This document shows positions 23,787-34,758 of a stretch of 64,000 nucleotides of DNA, in pieces. The first letter of the stretch is position 1. The number at the start of each line of letters is the position of its first letter. The DNA comes from Benincasa hispida (taxonomy: Eukaryota > Streptophyta > Magnoliopsida > Cucurbitales > Cucurbitaceae): the NCBI RefSeq assembly GCF_009727055.1, contig NC_052357.1, forward strand, positions 83,529,706 to 83,593,705, written 5' to 3'. Below the pieces are notes generated by a model. The model was not told where the DNA came from. It saw only the letters and a list, made by a program, of their open reading frames with translations, and ran no database searches. Both the position numbers and the translations under genes were made by a program.

Positions 23787-24357
23787 GTGAAAGTTCAGTT
23801 ACCACCTTTCCCTCAGAGGCTAAGGAAGAAGAAAAACGAAGAGGTACAATACCAACGCTTCTTATCTATGCTAAAGCAATTACATGTTAACATTCCTTTC
23901 AGTGAAGCGATTGAGGAAATGCCTGCCTATGCCCAGTTTCTGAAGGACATGGTAACTAAGAAGAAAGGCGTTGGAAAATTTGCCACGGTGGCATTAAGGC
24001 AAAGTTTCAAATCCATTATCCCACCGAAGATGAGCGATCTTGGGAGCTTCACTATTCCTTGCTGCATAGAAGGACTCTATATTGGACAAGCCCTATGTGA
24101 CTTGGGGCCAGAATAAATTTGATATCTTTGTCAATTTTTAGACAATTAAATGTGGGGCAACTTGTGCCGACATCAGTGACTCTCCAATTGGCTGACAGAT
24201 CTCTGGTTCATCCAGAAGGTAAGGTGAAGGATGTGCTGATCACGATGGATAAATTTATTTTGCCAGCTGACTTTATCATTCTAGACTATGAGGCCGACAA
24301 AGATGTGCCCATCATTTTGGGGCGACCTTTTTTTATTAACGGGTCGTGCTCAAATTG
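23787..24357 (+). pseudogene. E1 aspartic protease region
   Basis: The frame begins VQLPPFPQRLRKKKNEE and continues with FLSMLKQLHVNIPFSEAIEEMPAYAQFLKDM, the usual Athila linker. It then reads ALCDLG, where the active-site D-L-G-A triplet should be. The sequence changes to PE and stops at 24114-24116. A second frame (24119-24357) continues with SLSIFRQLN, TLQLADRSLVHPEGKV and DFIILDYEADKDVPIILGRPF. That is the C-terminal half, including the conserved ILGRPF. The frame break removes the residue after DLG, so no functional protease can be made. Confidence 0.85.
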
Positions 24358-24399
24358 AGTATAAATGGATAGAAACTCAAATTTAATATAATTCGTGCC

Positions 24400-24663
24400 A
24401 TGAAATTTCCGGACGAAGAAGACCTGCAAAATTCTGATGATGACCTGACTTTGATTGAAGAAGAAAATTTTGATGAAGAGTATGAAGAAGAGGATACCAA
24501 CGCATCCGTTGCTGTCTGCAATGCGATCGTAGCAAAAACAAATAAAGAAGAAAAAACGATCGCAAGGCAAGAAATGGAGCCAAAAGAAGAACGAAAAACA
24601 ATGCAATCTTCCCTAGTGGAACCACCAACACTTGAATTAAAGACTTTACCAACCCATCTATAG
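24400..24663 (+). pseudogene. E1 protease-RT linker, acidic
   Basis: An 87-residue frame starts MKFPDEEDLQNSDDD and is rich in Glu and Asp, then Lys/Glu. In Athila elements a variable acidic linker follows the AMKFP motif between protease and RT. It ends at a stop, and the RT frame begins at 24690. No enzymatic domain is expected here. Confidence 0.6.
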
Positions 24664-24689
24664 TACGCATTTTTGGGCAGAATGAGAAG

Positions 24690-25673
24690 TTGCCAGTGAT
24701 AATTTCCTCTACACTCAACGAAGATCAGAAGAATGCGTTGATAAGCATTCTTAAGAAACATGTGCGAGCAATTGGCTGGACGATCGCTGACATCAGAGGA
24801 ATTAGCCCCGCGTATTGCATGCACCACATTCGTCTTGAGGACGACCACAAGGTAACAATTGAAAATCAACGCAGACTTAACCCTGCGATGAAGAAGGTCG
24901 TCAAAAAGGAGATTATCAAGTGGCTGGATGCAGGCATTATCTATCCCATAACAGATAGAACGTGGGTCAGCCTCGTGCAATGTGTACCGAAGAAGGGCGA
25001 AATGACGGTAGTCCCAAATGAGAACAACGAATTAATACTGCAAAGGACCATCACTTGATGGCGCATATGCATGGACTACCGCAAATTGAATGCGGCCACA
25101 AAGAAATATCATTTTCCTCTACCATTCATTGATCAAATGCTGGACTGACTAGCAGTGAATGATTTTTACTGCTTTTTGGATGGGTATGCCAGATATAATC
25201 AAATCATGATAGCTTCTGAAGATCAAGACAAGACCACATTCACCTGCCCATATAGGACATTTGCTTTTCGCCGCATGATTTTTGGCCTTTGCAATGCCCC
25301 TAGTATGTTCCAAAGGTGCATGATGGCGATCTTTCCAGATTATCTCGAGGACTCAGTGGAAATATTTATGGATGACTTCTCCATTTATGGGAACACTTAT
25401 GAAGTCTGCCTGGCCAATTTGGAGAAAATTCTGAAGAGATGTGAGGAGACGAGTTTGGTGCTCAACTGGAAAAAATGTCATTTCATGGTGAAAGATGGTA
25501 TAGTGTTGGGACATAAGGTCTCCCGGGAAAGGTTGGAGGTGGACAAAGTAAAGATTGAAGCAATTGAAAAACCTCCACCTCCAACCAGCGTGAAGGCTGT
25601 GCGAAGCTTCTTAGGCATGCTAGATTCTATAGACGATTTGTCGAGGACTTTTCTAAGATTGCACGACCACTGA
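24690..25673 (+). pseudogene. E1 reverse transcriptase (with stops)
   Basis: The reading is MPVIISSTLNEDQKNALI, AIGWTIADIRGISP, MHHIRLEDDHK, RRLNPAMKKVVKKEI and WLDAGIIYPI. A stop at 25056-25058 interrupts just before RICMDYRKLN. Another stop (about 25146) interrupts before VNDFYCFLDGYARYNQI. The catalytic block IFMDDFSIYG (about 25362-25391) is intact, as are FRRMIFGLCNAPSMFQ and VLGHKVS. These are the RT palm and finger motifs of Ty3/gypsy, Athila type (FMDD at the active site). The frame ends after FLRLHDH. Two internal stops rule out a full-length product. Confidence 0.9.
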
Positions 25674-25675
25674 GT

Positions 25676-26242
25676 GCATTGTTAGAGAGGGATAGAAAGT
25701 TTGAGTTTGACAAAAACTATCTCAACGCATTCAAAGTTTTAAAAGATGCGCTGATTACCGCGCCCGTACTAATTACACTGGATTGGACAATGCCATTTGA
25801 AATCATTTGCGACGCAAGCGGGTATGCGATGGGGGCAGCCTTAGTGCAAAAGAAGAAAACAATTTTGTATCCCATCGTATATGCGAGTAAAACCTTAAAC
25901 CCTGCTCAAATAAATTATACCACCACAGAGAAAGAACCTCTGGCTGTGATTTTTGCATTAGAGAAATTCAGGGCATATCTGTTGGGAACCAAGGTACTCA
26001 TTCACACTGATCATGCGACAATCAAATATTTAATGACAAAGAAGGACGCAAAGGCAAGGTTAATCAGATGGGTTCTCCTCCTTCAAGAATTTGATATCGA
26101 GATAATTGATCGGAAGGAGACAGAGAATCAAGTTACGGATCACTTGCCTAGACTAGAAAATCCCAAGGTTGGCCGCAATGAATCTGAGATGAGTGTCGTG
26201 TTCCTGGATGAGCAGCTGTTCTACATAAAAGAATTGCCCTAG
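25676..26242 (+). pseudogene. E1 RNase H domain
   Basis: The frame 25679-26242 (187 residues) reads [42 protein letters not shown] and [19 protein letters not shown]. It then reads [14 protein letters not shown] and [15 protein letters not shown], ending [11 protein letters not shown]. The acidic residues expected for RNase H (D in ICDAS, E in EKE, D in HTD) are all present. It is the best preserved domain of E1. A stop separates it from RT upstream, and another (26240-26242) from integrase downstream. Confidence 0.9.
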
Positions 26243-26249
26243 TATTCGG

Positions 26250-27500
26250 ACATCGTTAATTATTTGGTTTGTGAACAATTTCCTGAAGATTACACCTACC
26301 ATCAACAGAAGAAGCTCAAGCATGAATGCAAACATTATTATTGAGATGAGCCGAATTTGTATAAAAGTGGTGCAGACCAAATCATTCGATTATGTGTACC
26401 AAATGCTGCTCAACAACGCATATTGTCACAATGCCACGACTCACCATATGGTGGGCACTTTGGAGGGCAACGTACTGCAGCCAAAGTTTTGCAAAGTGGA
26501 TTCTTTTGGCCTTCATTATTCAAGGATGCGGCTGACTACGCAATAAAATGTGATCGGTATCAATGCACAGGCAACATTTCATGGAAGAACGCATTGCCAA
26601 TGAACACTATCTTGGAGCTGGAATTATTCGACGTATAGGGGATTGATTTCATAGGGCTATTCTCTCCTTCGCATGGCAAGCACTATATTTTATTAGCCGT
26701 CGACTATGTATCCAAGTGGGAGAGGCAACAACATGCGCCGCAAGTGATGCGGTGGTATTCTCCCAGTTCTTGAAGAAAAATATTTTTACTCGTTTTGGCA
26801 CTCCCCGTGCCATCATAAGTGATGAGGGATCACACTTTGTCAATCACAATATCAACAAGCTGCTGCGCAAGTACAATATCCTCCACAAAGTGGCCACCAC
26901 TTACCATCTGCAAACGAATGGTTAGGCTGAAGTGTCCAATCAAGAAATTAAGCTGATACTTGAGAAGGTACTAAAGCCTTCACAAAAAGACTGGGCGACA
27001 AAGCTTGACAATGCATTGTGGGCATACCAGACCGCAATTAAAACACTCATAGATATGTGCCCATATGCGTTTGTATTTGGTAAGGAGTGTCACTTGCCTT
27101 TAGAGCTGGAATATAAAGGCACTATGGGCGGTAAAGAAACTGAAATTTGATTTGAAGAAGGTGGGGGAAGCGCGAAAAATGCAACTGGTCGAGCTAGAAG
27201 AATGGAGGAACAACGCATATGAAAATGTGAAGATTTAGAAAGAGCGCACCAAGCACTGGCGTGATCAACGCATATACGGTAAGAACCTCTAAGTCGGGCA
27301 AAAGGTCTTGCTCTTCAACTCACGTCTGCGACTCTTCCCGAGAAAGCTAAATTCATGTTGGTCCGTACCGTTTATAATTAGACAAGTACTTCTGCATGGT
27401 GCGATTGAATTATCAAATGATGACAGAATCAACATATTGAAAGTCAATGCGCAGCGAGTAAAGGCATATCATGGAGAAGGCTAGCATTGCCAAGTCGACT
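26250..27500 (+). pseudogene. E1 integrase (fragmented)
   Basis: Several frames together give the integrase. The zinc-binding region is 26357-26638 (LCVPNAAQQRILSQCHDSPYGGHFGGQRTA, CDRYQCTGN). The core reads GIDFIGLFSPSHGKHYILLAVDYVSKW, then FLKKNIFTRFGTPRAIISDEGSHF, then QTNG-stop-AEVSNQEIK. The two Asp and the Glu of the catalytic triad are each visible, but a stop (26923-26925) lies just before the Glu. At least two other breaks occur (26636-26638; near 26740). The C-terminal part reads WAYQTAIKT and FGKECHLPLELE. The protein cannot be made as one chain. Confidence 0.85.
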
Positions 27501-28856
27501 CCATGAAACTAAAGAACTTTGAATAAAGAAGAAAGTAAGTGGTCCCTGCGTTATCAAATGATCGCAATCTATTAGGGACGAAAGTTTTGGGAAACCTCAA
27601 TTCTTCAACTCTTTTCTCCACTACTCGGAATTTTTACTATCTTTATTTTGAAAAAAAAATGCAATAACGAGTTTTATTTTTTTTAAAATAATTTGAACTT
27701 CTATTTGTTTTTCTTGAACCGATCGAGGGCTGGATTGCTGAGATGATACGCGATGAAGCCACTTATCTTATTTCATCACCGCCGTCCAAAGAAGAGAATC
27801 GCCGCAAGGATGGATGTGTCAAAACAATGTGAGTGACAGCGAAAAATTTGGGGGTGTATTCTTCCTTATGTATATTTCAAAATTTTGCGCAATCACATTA
27901 CATTTTTGTTTTCAAAATTTTATACCGCATCCTCTTTGCGCAATCATTTGACATAGATAAATTTAGTGAGTTACCACAGCCTGTTTCTTTGCCAAGTATG
28001 ATTTCAATGATGACAAATATGCTTCTATGTCTTTCGTATATATCAGAGTCAACTTAATCTTAAGATAGTTACCTCATGAAATATTTCTAGAAGTTAGGGA
28101 TTTGCTAGCTTTCTTTCAAACTCTCTTTACAACGCATTCTATGACCATCGCATGACTTATTTTAATTTCTTTTGACAATGAGGACATTGCCGCATTTTAA
28201 ATTTGGGGGTGAGGTATTTATATTCGACCTTGCTCTACAAAAAAAAAAAAAAAACCCTTTGAGAATAACAACTCCACTGTTAACGCAATGGGAAACTCAT
28301 GTTGATAAGAGTTAAGTTGTCAAAGGCACTTACCCGTAGTTGGATGTCCGTATGACACACGTGGAGGCAACCCAAAACGAAAGTAAGTTACCAGGATCAA
28401 CGCATAATTAAATGACCGCAACTTCATTGCCAAATAGGTATGAGTTTAGTCTGAGAAAGAGTGCATTTCTCGTAGTTGGATGTTCGCATGACACACGTGG
28501 GGGCAAGCCAAAACGAAGGCAAGGCACTCGAATCAGTGCAAGGTCAAAAAAAATAGCAATGAAGAAATTTTTTGTGAAAGGATAAAATCATTTGATACCC
28601 CGATAGAAAATTTTTCTTTTTGAAATAAATCATGCGATGTTTCAGAATTTAGTAAAGTCCTTTTAAAAGTTAAGCTTGCATCCCTAGGTCTTAGAAATAC
28701 TTTAAGAAGATACTTGAATAAGACTTACAGAAATTTAGGTATATAGGATTTGAACGAAGTATTCTTGAGAAATCTAGGAAAAGAACCTTGCAGTTGACTT
28801 GCTAAAAGAATCTTTAGCTTATGCTTGAGGACAAACATTGTTTAAATTTGGGGGTG
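27501..28856 (+). mobile_element. E1 3' non-coding region with polypurine tracts
   Basis: No credible frame is present; the 74-residue frame at 27833 has no domain and no env-like protein is recognisable. The motif AATTTGGGGGTG occurs at about 27847, 28200 and 28845. The last directly precedes the 3' LTR, so it is the polypurine tract. A block with GTAGTTGGATGTCCG, GACACACGTGG and GCAACCCAAAACGAAG occurs twice (about 28334 and 28467), and the same pair appears in E2. Confidence 0.7.
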
Positions 28857-30500
28857 TGATAACGGGCAGAAATGCACGTTATCATAGTGCTAAGCTCTTA
28901 AACAATGTTGGATTACATTGATGAAATATGTTAAATTGCGTCCATTAAGCATAAATTTTAATATTGCGGTCGCATGCGTCCAACGTATTAGAACAGTTGA
29001 TCTTTATATTTTTGCAATATGCGATAACGCAATGCAAAGATTGCAATCATAGGAATTCATTGGTCGAGTGCAACTTCACCGCAAGGCTTTGCATTTATCG
29101 TGCTCATAAACATTCGTCCAAAAAGGATCGCCGCAACTTGGTCAGTGCAACATGGTGGGTGCATCCGGATGAAAGGATAATAAAGAGCGATGGGATAAAA
29201 AGTTGATGACAGTCGGATCCAAATTAAGTTGACAGCTGATAACGGTAAAAAAGTACATTCAGCTTTATCAGCGACAATTATTCGGCACATCAGTTAGGAA
29301 TTAAAGTTTTCCCATCTGTACAACCAGGAGAGAGAAGCTGCCTTTTACCATGGATGCTCTATAAATACCAAGGGCATTCTTCAGAGAAGGAGTTGATCGG
29401 TTGACGAGTTAACCAGTTGCTTTTGTTCATAATTTCCTTTCCATTTTAAGGTGGAGCAAGAGAAGATTTGTGGCGGTGGAGATCGCCCAGGAAACTCGAG
29501 AGAGAACCTTAGGGCATAAGAGCAGAGAGCGAGCCGACTCTCGCGAGAGCGAGATTATTTTTAAAGCACGAGTAGAAACGGTGTAAGTGCCTAGCAGCAA
29601 GAAATTGCTACCACGCTCTTTATTAAACTTGCATTGTTATTTTGTACTTCATCTTCACATCTATTTAATGGAAGTTCTATTTCTACATCTGCTCACTATC
29701 TTGATACGCATAAGTAGCTAAGCTAGTCGATTAGGTTGAGAAGAACTAAGCTAACATGACCTAGGAAGTTTATTGCTTGCGATTATCTTGTTTTATACTG
29801 TGCAAAATAGCTTTTAGAGTTACTCGAGAGAGAGTCTAAAGAAAGAACCTAATGTCTCAAGAGAGCTAAGTTAGAATCTGGACTCGAAAGAGCAAGATTA
29901 GGCTCTTGTATAAACAAGAGATAGAGACTTAGAAATAATCTCTGTTGTCAACTTGCATTGCATGGATCCTAGGAATAGGTATGATGATATGTGGTCGCCT
30001 TATTTGTGTATCGTCGCATAGACAAGAATTAGAGGTTTATGTGTAGGCCCTATAGACACCTTTGCACATATATCGCATGCGTTCTAGTATTAGAAGCCGT
30101 AGCATTCACCCCAAGAGGTGGTTTACTATTGTATGCATATTGCATGATCGCAAAGCATGAACGCATTCTAGGGAGTGTTAGTCGAACTCTTCTTAACCCG
30201 TTCACCACATATTCATCGCATCTCCCATTTACATACTCTTTTTAAACTCCGCCGCATTTTTTATTTATTTTTCATCAACCCAAACAACAAACCCAACGAT
30301 TTATTTATTTAACTGGTTACTGTAAGTCTTCATAAAAATCACCAACACAAACTATTTTCACAAGTCCCTGTGTTCGACCCAGGACTTGCCAGGAAACTCG
30401 GAGGAATTTACACTTGAACTCCACTGGGAAAACTTGAGTGCACAACGTAAATCCATCAATGCATATCATCCATTTTTTCACCACACAACTCCAAGCACCA
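28857..30500 (+). mobile_element. E1 3' LTR, complete
   Basis: The LTR runs from TGATAACGGGCAG to AAGCACCA (1,644 bp), directly downstream of the TTTGGGGGTG polypurine tract. It shares the block order of the E2 LTR (CGAGAGAGAACC, ATTGTTATTTTGTAC, GATTATCTTG, TGTGTTCGACCCAGGACTTG). The short frames translated across it are not genes. Confidence 0.85.
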
Positions 30501-30505
30501 AAAAG
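30501..30505. repeat. Putative right target duplication of E1: AAAAG
   Basis: AAAAG follows the E1 end and is followed by CAAGGAATTT. On the left, GGAAG precedes E1. The intact sequence in the 3' LTR of E2 reads GGGAAGCAAGGAATT. The match is 3/5 and needs two G-to-A changes. Confidence 0.45.
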
Positions 30506-31415
30506 CAAGGAATTTCTACCAGGCTCTCTACCCTTATCTTCCATTGTCATTTTGTACTTTGAACTTATCTATAGAAATAGAATTTACATCTTTATATATG
30601 TTCACTCTTTGTACATTACGCACGAGTAGCTAAATCTGTCGAATGGGTTGAGAAGCACTTAGCTAGCATAACTGGGGATCTTCATTCTATGCGATTATCT
30701 TGTATTATGTATGTGTCATTCATCCATTAGAGACACTCGGGAGGGTAGTCTAAGGATAGAATCTAGGCTTGAAAAAGTCAAGTTAGAATCTAGGCTCGGG
30801 AGAGTCAGATTAGAAATGCATAATCAAGAGATAGGAGCTTAGGAATAAATGTTGTTTGCTATTAATGCATCGCATGCATCCTAGAGATAGGTTATGATTG
30901 TATGCGGGCACCTTATCCTTGTGTGCATCTTGCATCATCTCATAGGAAAATATAGAGACTTAGGAATAAGCTCTATAGACATTACCACATTCATCACATG
31001 CATCCTAGAATTAGGAGCTACTGCATTTACAATGGAAACGATTTATTGTTGCATGTGTGTAGCATGACCGCATAGTTTGAACGCATTCTTGGAAAAAACT
31101 AGCTAAAGACCTTCTCAACCTGTTCCTCCACATACTTAGTGTATCTGTCGCATAATCAATCTTTTCTCAAATCCGTTGCATACTTTTTATACTTCAAACA
31201 ACAAACCAAACAAACTATTAATTTATTTGTTACCGCAAAGTGATCTTAAAAATTATTACCGCATATCTTGTTCCTTAGTCCATGAGTTCGACCCTGGACT
31301 CACTAGGAAGCTCAATAGGATTTATACTTGGGTTTTGCTGAGAAAACTTATTACAAAACGCATTTTCGATCACCGCAATTCCTTTCATTATTTCACCATA
31401 TAAAATGACGCATCA
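30506..31415 (+). mobile_element. E2 5' LTR, second part
   Basis: The sequence resumes the E2 LTR with CAAGGAATTTCTACCAGGCT and runs to AAATGACGCATCA at 31415. It parallels 37496-38407 of the 3' LTR throughout (TAGCTAAATCTGT, AACTGGGGATCTTCATT, TTCCTTAGTCC). The primer-binding site follows five bases later. Confidence 0.85.
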
Positions 31416-31420
31416 AGTTG

Positions 31421-31439
31421 TTGGTGCCATTGCCGGGGA
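31421..31439 (+). promoter_or_regulatory. E2 primer-binding site
   Basis: TTGGTGCCATTGCCGGGGA lies five bases after the LTR end. It differs in two positions from TTGGCGCCGTTGCCGGGGA, the primer site typical of Athila/Tat elements. Minus-strand DNA synthesis would begin here. Confidence 0.85.
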
Positions 31440-31549
31440 CTTCGGTAATACAGTGTGCTAACGGTAATTTTTCTGATTTCTTTGCAACTTTCAATCTCTG
31501 GAGAATTACGACCTAGAGATTAAAAGAACGTTTCGACGAAGATTGAGAG

Positions 31550-32309
31550 ATGACCGACAAAAACAAGACAGAACTCTAAGAATGGCGGAAAACTAGAAGA
31601 GAGGGCCGTAAACACAAACAATATAATTGCCAACCCCATCCTCTTGGCGAATGACCATAATAGACCCATTCAGGACTATGCGTCACCTAACCTATATGAT
31701 TTCTCCCCAGGAATCATGAGGCCAGTGCTAGATGGATTAAGGTTTGAAATGAAACTGGTTATGTTGCAGATGATCCAAACTGTCAGTCAGTTCGGTGGTA
31801 GGCGTGGCGAGGATCCGCATTCCCCACTCCAGAGCTTCATAGAGATCTGCAACACTTTTGTGTTCCCAAATATCTCTACAAAGGAGGTTCAACTAACGTT
31901 GTTTCCATTTTTCTTATGCGATCAAGCAAGAAAATAGGCTTGCTCTCTTGAACCAGGAGAGATAAATTCGTGGGAACAAGTTGTGGAAAAGTTCATGAAG
32001 AAATACTTTCCTCCAATGGAGAACACAAGAAAGAGGAAGTTAATTACAAATTTTGAACAGGAAATTGACGAATCGCTCAGCGATGCTTGGGCGAAGAAGA
32101 GGCTGGTGAGAGACTGCCCACTTAACGGCTTACCAGACTACTTACAGATGGAGATTATCTACCAAGGATAAACCCCTGCATCGCAGACCGCTGCCAATGT
32201 GGCAGCAGTTGGAGGTCTGCTGGATAAAACGTATGAGGAGGCCAAGAATATCCTTGATTGCATTTTAAAAAATCACGAGGACTGAAGAGAAAATGATCAA
32301 AGATTAAGA
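31550..32309 (+). pseudogene. E2 gag, N-terminal and middle part
   Basis: The frame 31644-31937 reads RPIQDYASPNLYDFSPGI, MRPVLDGLRFEMKLVMLQMI, and SFIEICNTFVFPNIS, the conserved Athila gag N-terminus that E1 has lost. A stop after DQARK (usually followed by W) shifts to 31983-32171: VEKFMKKYFPP, KRKLITNFEQEIDESLSDAW, RLVRDCPLNGLPDYLQM. Another stop falls at YQG. The rest (QTAANVAAVGGLLDKTYEEAKNIL) is in a stop-containing frame. It would have been the capsid precursor. Confidence 0.85.
32164..32309 (+). repeat. 146-bp duplicated gag block, copy 1
   Basis: Starting AAGGATAAACCCCTGCATCG, the block recurs at 32531-32676 with an exact offset of 367 and about five substitutions. In gag the block belongs here, between NGLPDYLQM and the knuckle region. 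The second copy follows an ambiguous base and is out of order. Confidence 0.9.
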
Positions 32310-32529
32310 ATTAGAGACAATGGCGCGAACAACGGGACCATCGCATCCCTTTAGAACCAAATGACTGCGATGATGAGTTTGATACAAGGCATCACAATTA
32401 GTAGCATGGAGCGAAAAAAGGGCAGGTCAACGTACTTGCTCAAACAACCGCAAGTTGTGTCATCTGTGGAGACGCTCATCTGATGGAAGAATGCCCAGGA
32501 AATCCGCAGTCAGTATGCTTCATAAAGAA

Positions 32530-32530
32530 N
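32530..32530. other. Single ambiguous base (N): probable assembly join
   Basis: The only N in the window sits exactly at the start of the second copy of the 146-bp gag block. The text before it, about 32490-32529 (EECPGNPQSVCFIK), is the knuckle region, so the order jumps backwards at the N. Confidence 0.85.
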
Positions 32531-32676
32531 AAGGATAAACCCCTGCATCGCAGACCGCTGCCAATGTGGCAGCAGTTGGAGGTCTGCTGGATAAAACGTA
32601 TGAGGAGGCCAAGAATATCCTTGATCGCATTTCAAAAAATCACGAGGACTGAAAAGAAAGCGATCAAAGATTAAGA
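32531..32676 (+). repeat. 146-bp duplicated gag block, copy 2
   Basis: This repeats 32164-32309 with about five differences (for example GATCGC for GATTGC). The differences argue against a simple duplication of the same read. They suggest sequence from another copy of the family or an older duplication. Confidence 0.85.
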
Positions 32677-32986
32677 GCCACAAGGATTTTTTCCGCGAAC
32701 CAACGGTCCAACACATAACCAAGCCAGCAGTTCACAGGCACCGCAATCTTCATCGTTAGAGAGCTTGCTGAAGCAGTACATAACCAAGCAGTGCTTCGGA
32801 ATTAAGCAACGTCCATCTGAAATCTCAAAATTCGCTAGGACAGATTGCGGGCAAACTTAAAAATAGACCGCAAGAATCGTTGCCGAGCTCAAGAGCTCCC
32901 TCGCAACATTGGGGGTACAGAAAAGGAACAATGCTTAGCAATCTTCTTCTTAAGCGAACCCATCACGACCAACTTGAATGCAACAA
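32677..32986 (+). pseudogene. E2 gag C-terminal remnant
   Basis: Stop-containing frames read like the E1 gag C-terminus: SSLESLLKQY, NSLGQIAGKLKNRPQESLPSSR. The counterpart in E1 is 23430-23582. No frame is open throughout. It ends where the LTR-like insert begins (TGATAACTTG at 32987). Confidence 0.65.
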
Positions 32987-34741
32987 TGATAACTTGTAGA
33001 AATAAAAGTTATATATGCTGTTTTATTTAGATATTGCGGCAAAAAGAAAGGAAAGTTGTGTCGATAGTATACAAATTGGCTAAGAAATACGAAAATTATG
33101 AAATGTCGTAAACACACCCACTAACACCATTGCGATGGCGAAATAGAATGTTTCAGTCTCTGTTTTGCAGGAAATAGGTCACCACATGCGTACATGGCTC
33201 GAAGACAAAAAAAACAACGCATCTACGTCACATGCGCTCATCACTCAAGAACGAAGAGATGATCAACGCAATGACGGTGCATGCGACAATCGATCAAGAG
33301 TGTAAGCGATTAACACATTTCAACCACATGCGGTAATAGAAAACAACACCGCATGCAGCGATCGATCGAAGATGTGAAGAGAAACGCATTCGCGGAAGAT
33401 TATGACAAGTGTACAGCTTTTAGTTGTGGTTTCTGACGAATTGATTGCATAACAAAAAGGAATTTTCCATTCCGCCATTTCAGGAACTACCATAACTATA
33501 CAGTGGGGACCACAAATTCAAAGAGCCAAGGCCTCGCCTATAAATAGCGTCCTCAAATTCATTGATACATATACAGATACACCTAGTTACAGGGATATAC
33601 TGATATTCAGATAGAGGCTTGTCTGAAGCGACTACAGAGTAAATCCGGGTGAGTCTCCGAGCAGAGAATTCTTTCAATTCTCAAAGCTGAAGCTCTATGC
33701 AAAGGTCAATTCTACCGGAAAACCAAGCCTGAGAGGGAAGCTTTCCTCTCCACCACATCCACACGCCGACAAGCGCAAATCTCCTATCGGGATCATTGTC
33801 AAGACGTTGACACTCTTTCCATATTTGTTTCTATTCTCTATTTCATCCTCTGTATTCATCTTCTTTAATCCTTCATTCACAACATTATCAAATGCTTAAT
33901 TTTAGAATTAAATGTTATCATCGTCACCATTATCATCTCTTTGTCTCTTTCCATATATTCATAATCCATTTTCTTTATGATGTGTTTATCTAAAGCATGC
34001 TTGACGACATCTTCACCTGTGAAAACAGAAGTGAAGATGTTATTCTGCATATCAAGAGAAGGTTGGAAGAATGCGTCAACTAAAGCGATAAGTGTTTCCA
34101 GTGATAGAAACAACCTTGCGTTCATCACGTTCATTTCTGTTTCACCATAGACATGTAGGAACGCGGCCGATCACTGAGAGGTGTACACCAAGGGAAAGCG
34201 GAACCTTAGTTGCGTCCTTAATATGATTAACAAACTTGCGATATTTTACTTTTTACTCTTTCTCTTTCTGCTTCATTCATAAGACTTGCCATCGCATACA
34301 TCGATTCTTTTGTACAACTTCACAGTTAGTCCTCGACCTCAGTATCATGTATCATGTATCATGTATCATGTATCATGTATCTTGTATCATGTATCATAGT
34401 AGTTTAGGAATTTAGTTTACAACACATTTTTATTTTATCAACGCATTTTTACTTTCATCGCAATTTATATTTATGTATAAACCAACATTCTTTATTCATT
34501 ATTAAAACCGATAGCTTGTATCACATAATTATCGCATTAACGACAACAATCCCCGTGTTCGACCTTGGATCACTCTGAGAAACTTGCGTTGGAATTATAC
34601 TTGGTTTCAGCACAAGGAAACTTGTGACACGCACTACTTCATCGCATACTACGAGCATATCACTATCAACGCATACTCTTAGAACATAGTATCGCATAAA
34701 TTAGCTTCATCACAAAGCACTTGAGCGCATTTAGCACATCA
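32987..34741 (+). mobile_element. E3: LTR-like insert of the same broad family within E2
   Basis: The segment starts TGATAACTTGTAGAAATAAAA. This is close to the start of the minus-strand solo LTR at 58820-60244 (TGATAACTGGTAGAAATAC). It ends near TTTAGCACATCA. Inside are LTR-style blocks (CCCGTGTTCGACCTTGGATC, GAAACTTGCGTTGG) and a (GTATCAT)n run. Five bases either side of this span do not match (AACAA, ATCAT). AACAA occurs again at 34767-34771, so the true right edge may be 34766. The ORFs on either strand here are not genes. Confidence 0.6.
34341..34396 (+). repeat. (GTATCAT)n minisatellite, about 8 units
   Basis: A seven-base unit is repeated about eight times with one variant (GTATCTT). 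It lies inside the E3 LTR-like insert. Confidence 0.9.
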
Positions 34742-34758
34742 ATCATTTCATCATCATA

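Larger units (their letters stand above)
22044..30500 (+). mobile_element. E1: Athila-like Ty3/gypsy element inside the E2 LTR
   Basis: E1 starts TGATAACGGGC at 22044 and ends AAGCACCA at 30500 (8,457 bp). The flanks are GGAAG (22039-22043) and AAAAG (30501-30505), a 3/5 match consistent with a mutated target duplication. The 5' LTR is cut at about 22733 and joined straight to mid-gag, so the rest of that LTR, the primer site and the gag N-terminus are gone. Gag, protease, RT, RNase H and integrase follow in Ty3/gypsy order, with stops and frame changes in each. A non-coding 3' region and a complete 3' LTR (28857-30500) close the element. Confidence 0.85.

Noticed and set aside
24336..24980. 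214-residue minus-strand frame
   Set aside because: It lies opposite the E1 protease-RT coding strand and reads as a low-complexity S/F shadow.
27833..28057. Possible env-like protein in the E1 3' region
   Set aside because: Some Athila elements carry an env-like frame here, but this 74-residue frame has no signal peptide plus transmembrane arrangement and no counterpart open in E2.
34341..34396. Regular short direct repeats resembling a CRISPR-like array
   Set aside because: A seven-base unit without spacers in plant DNA is a minisatellite.
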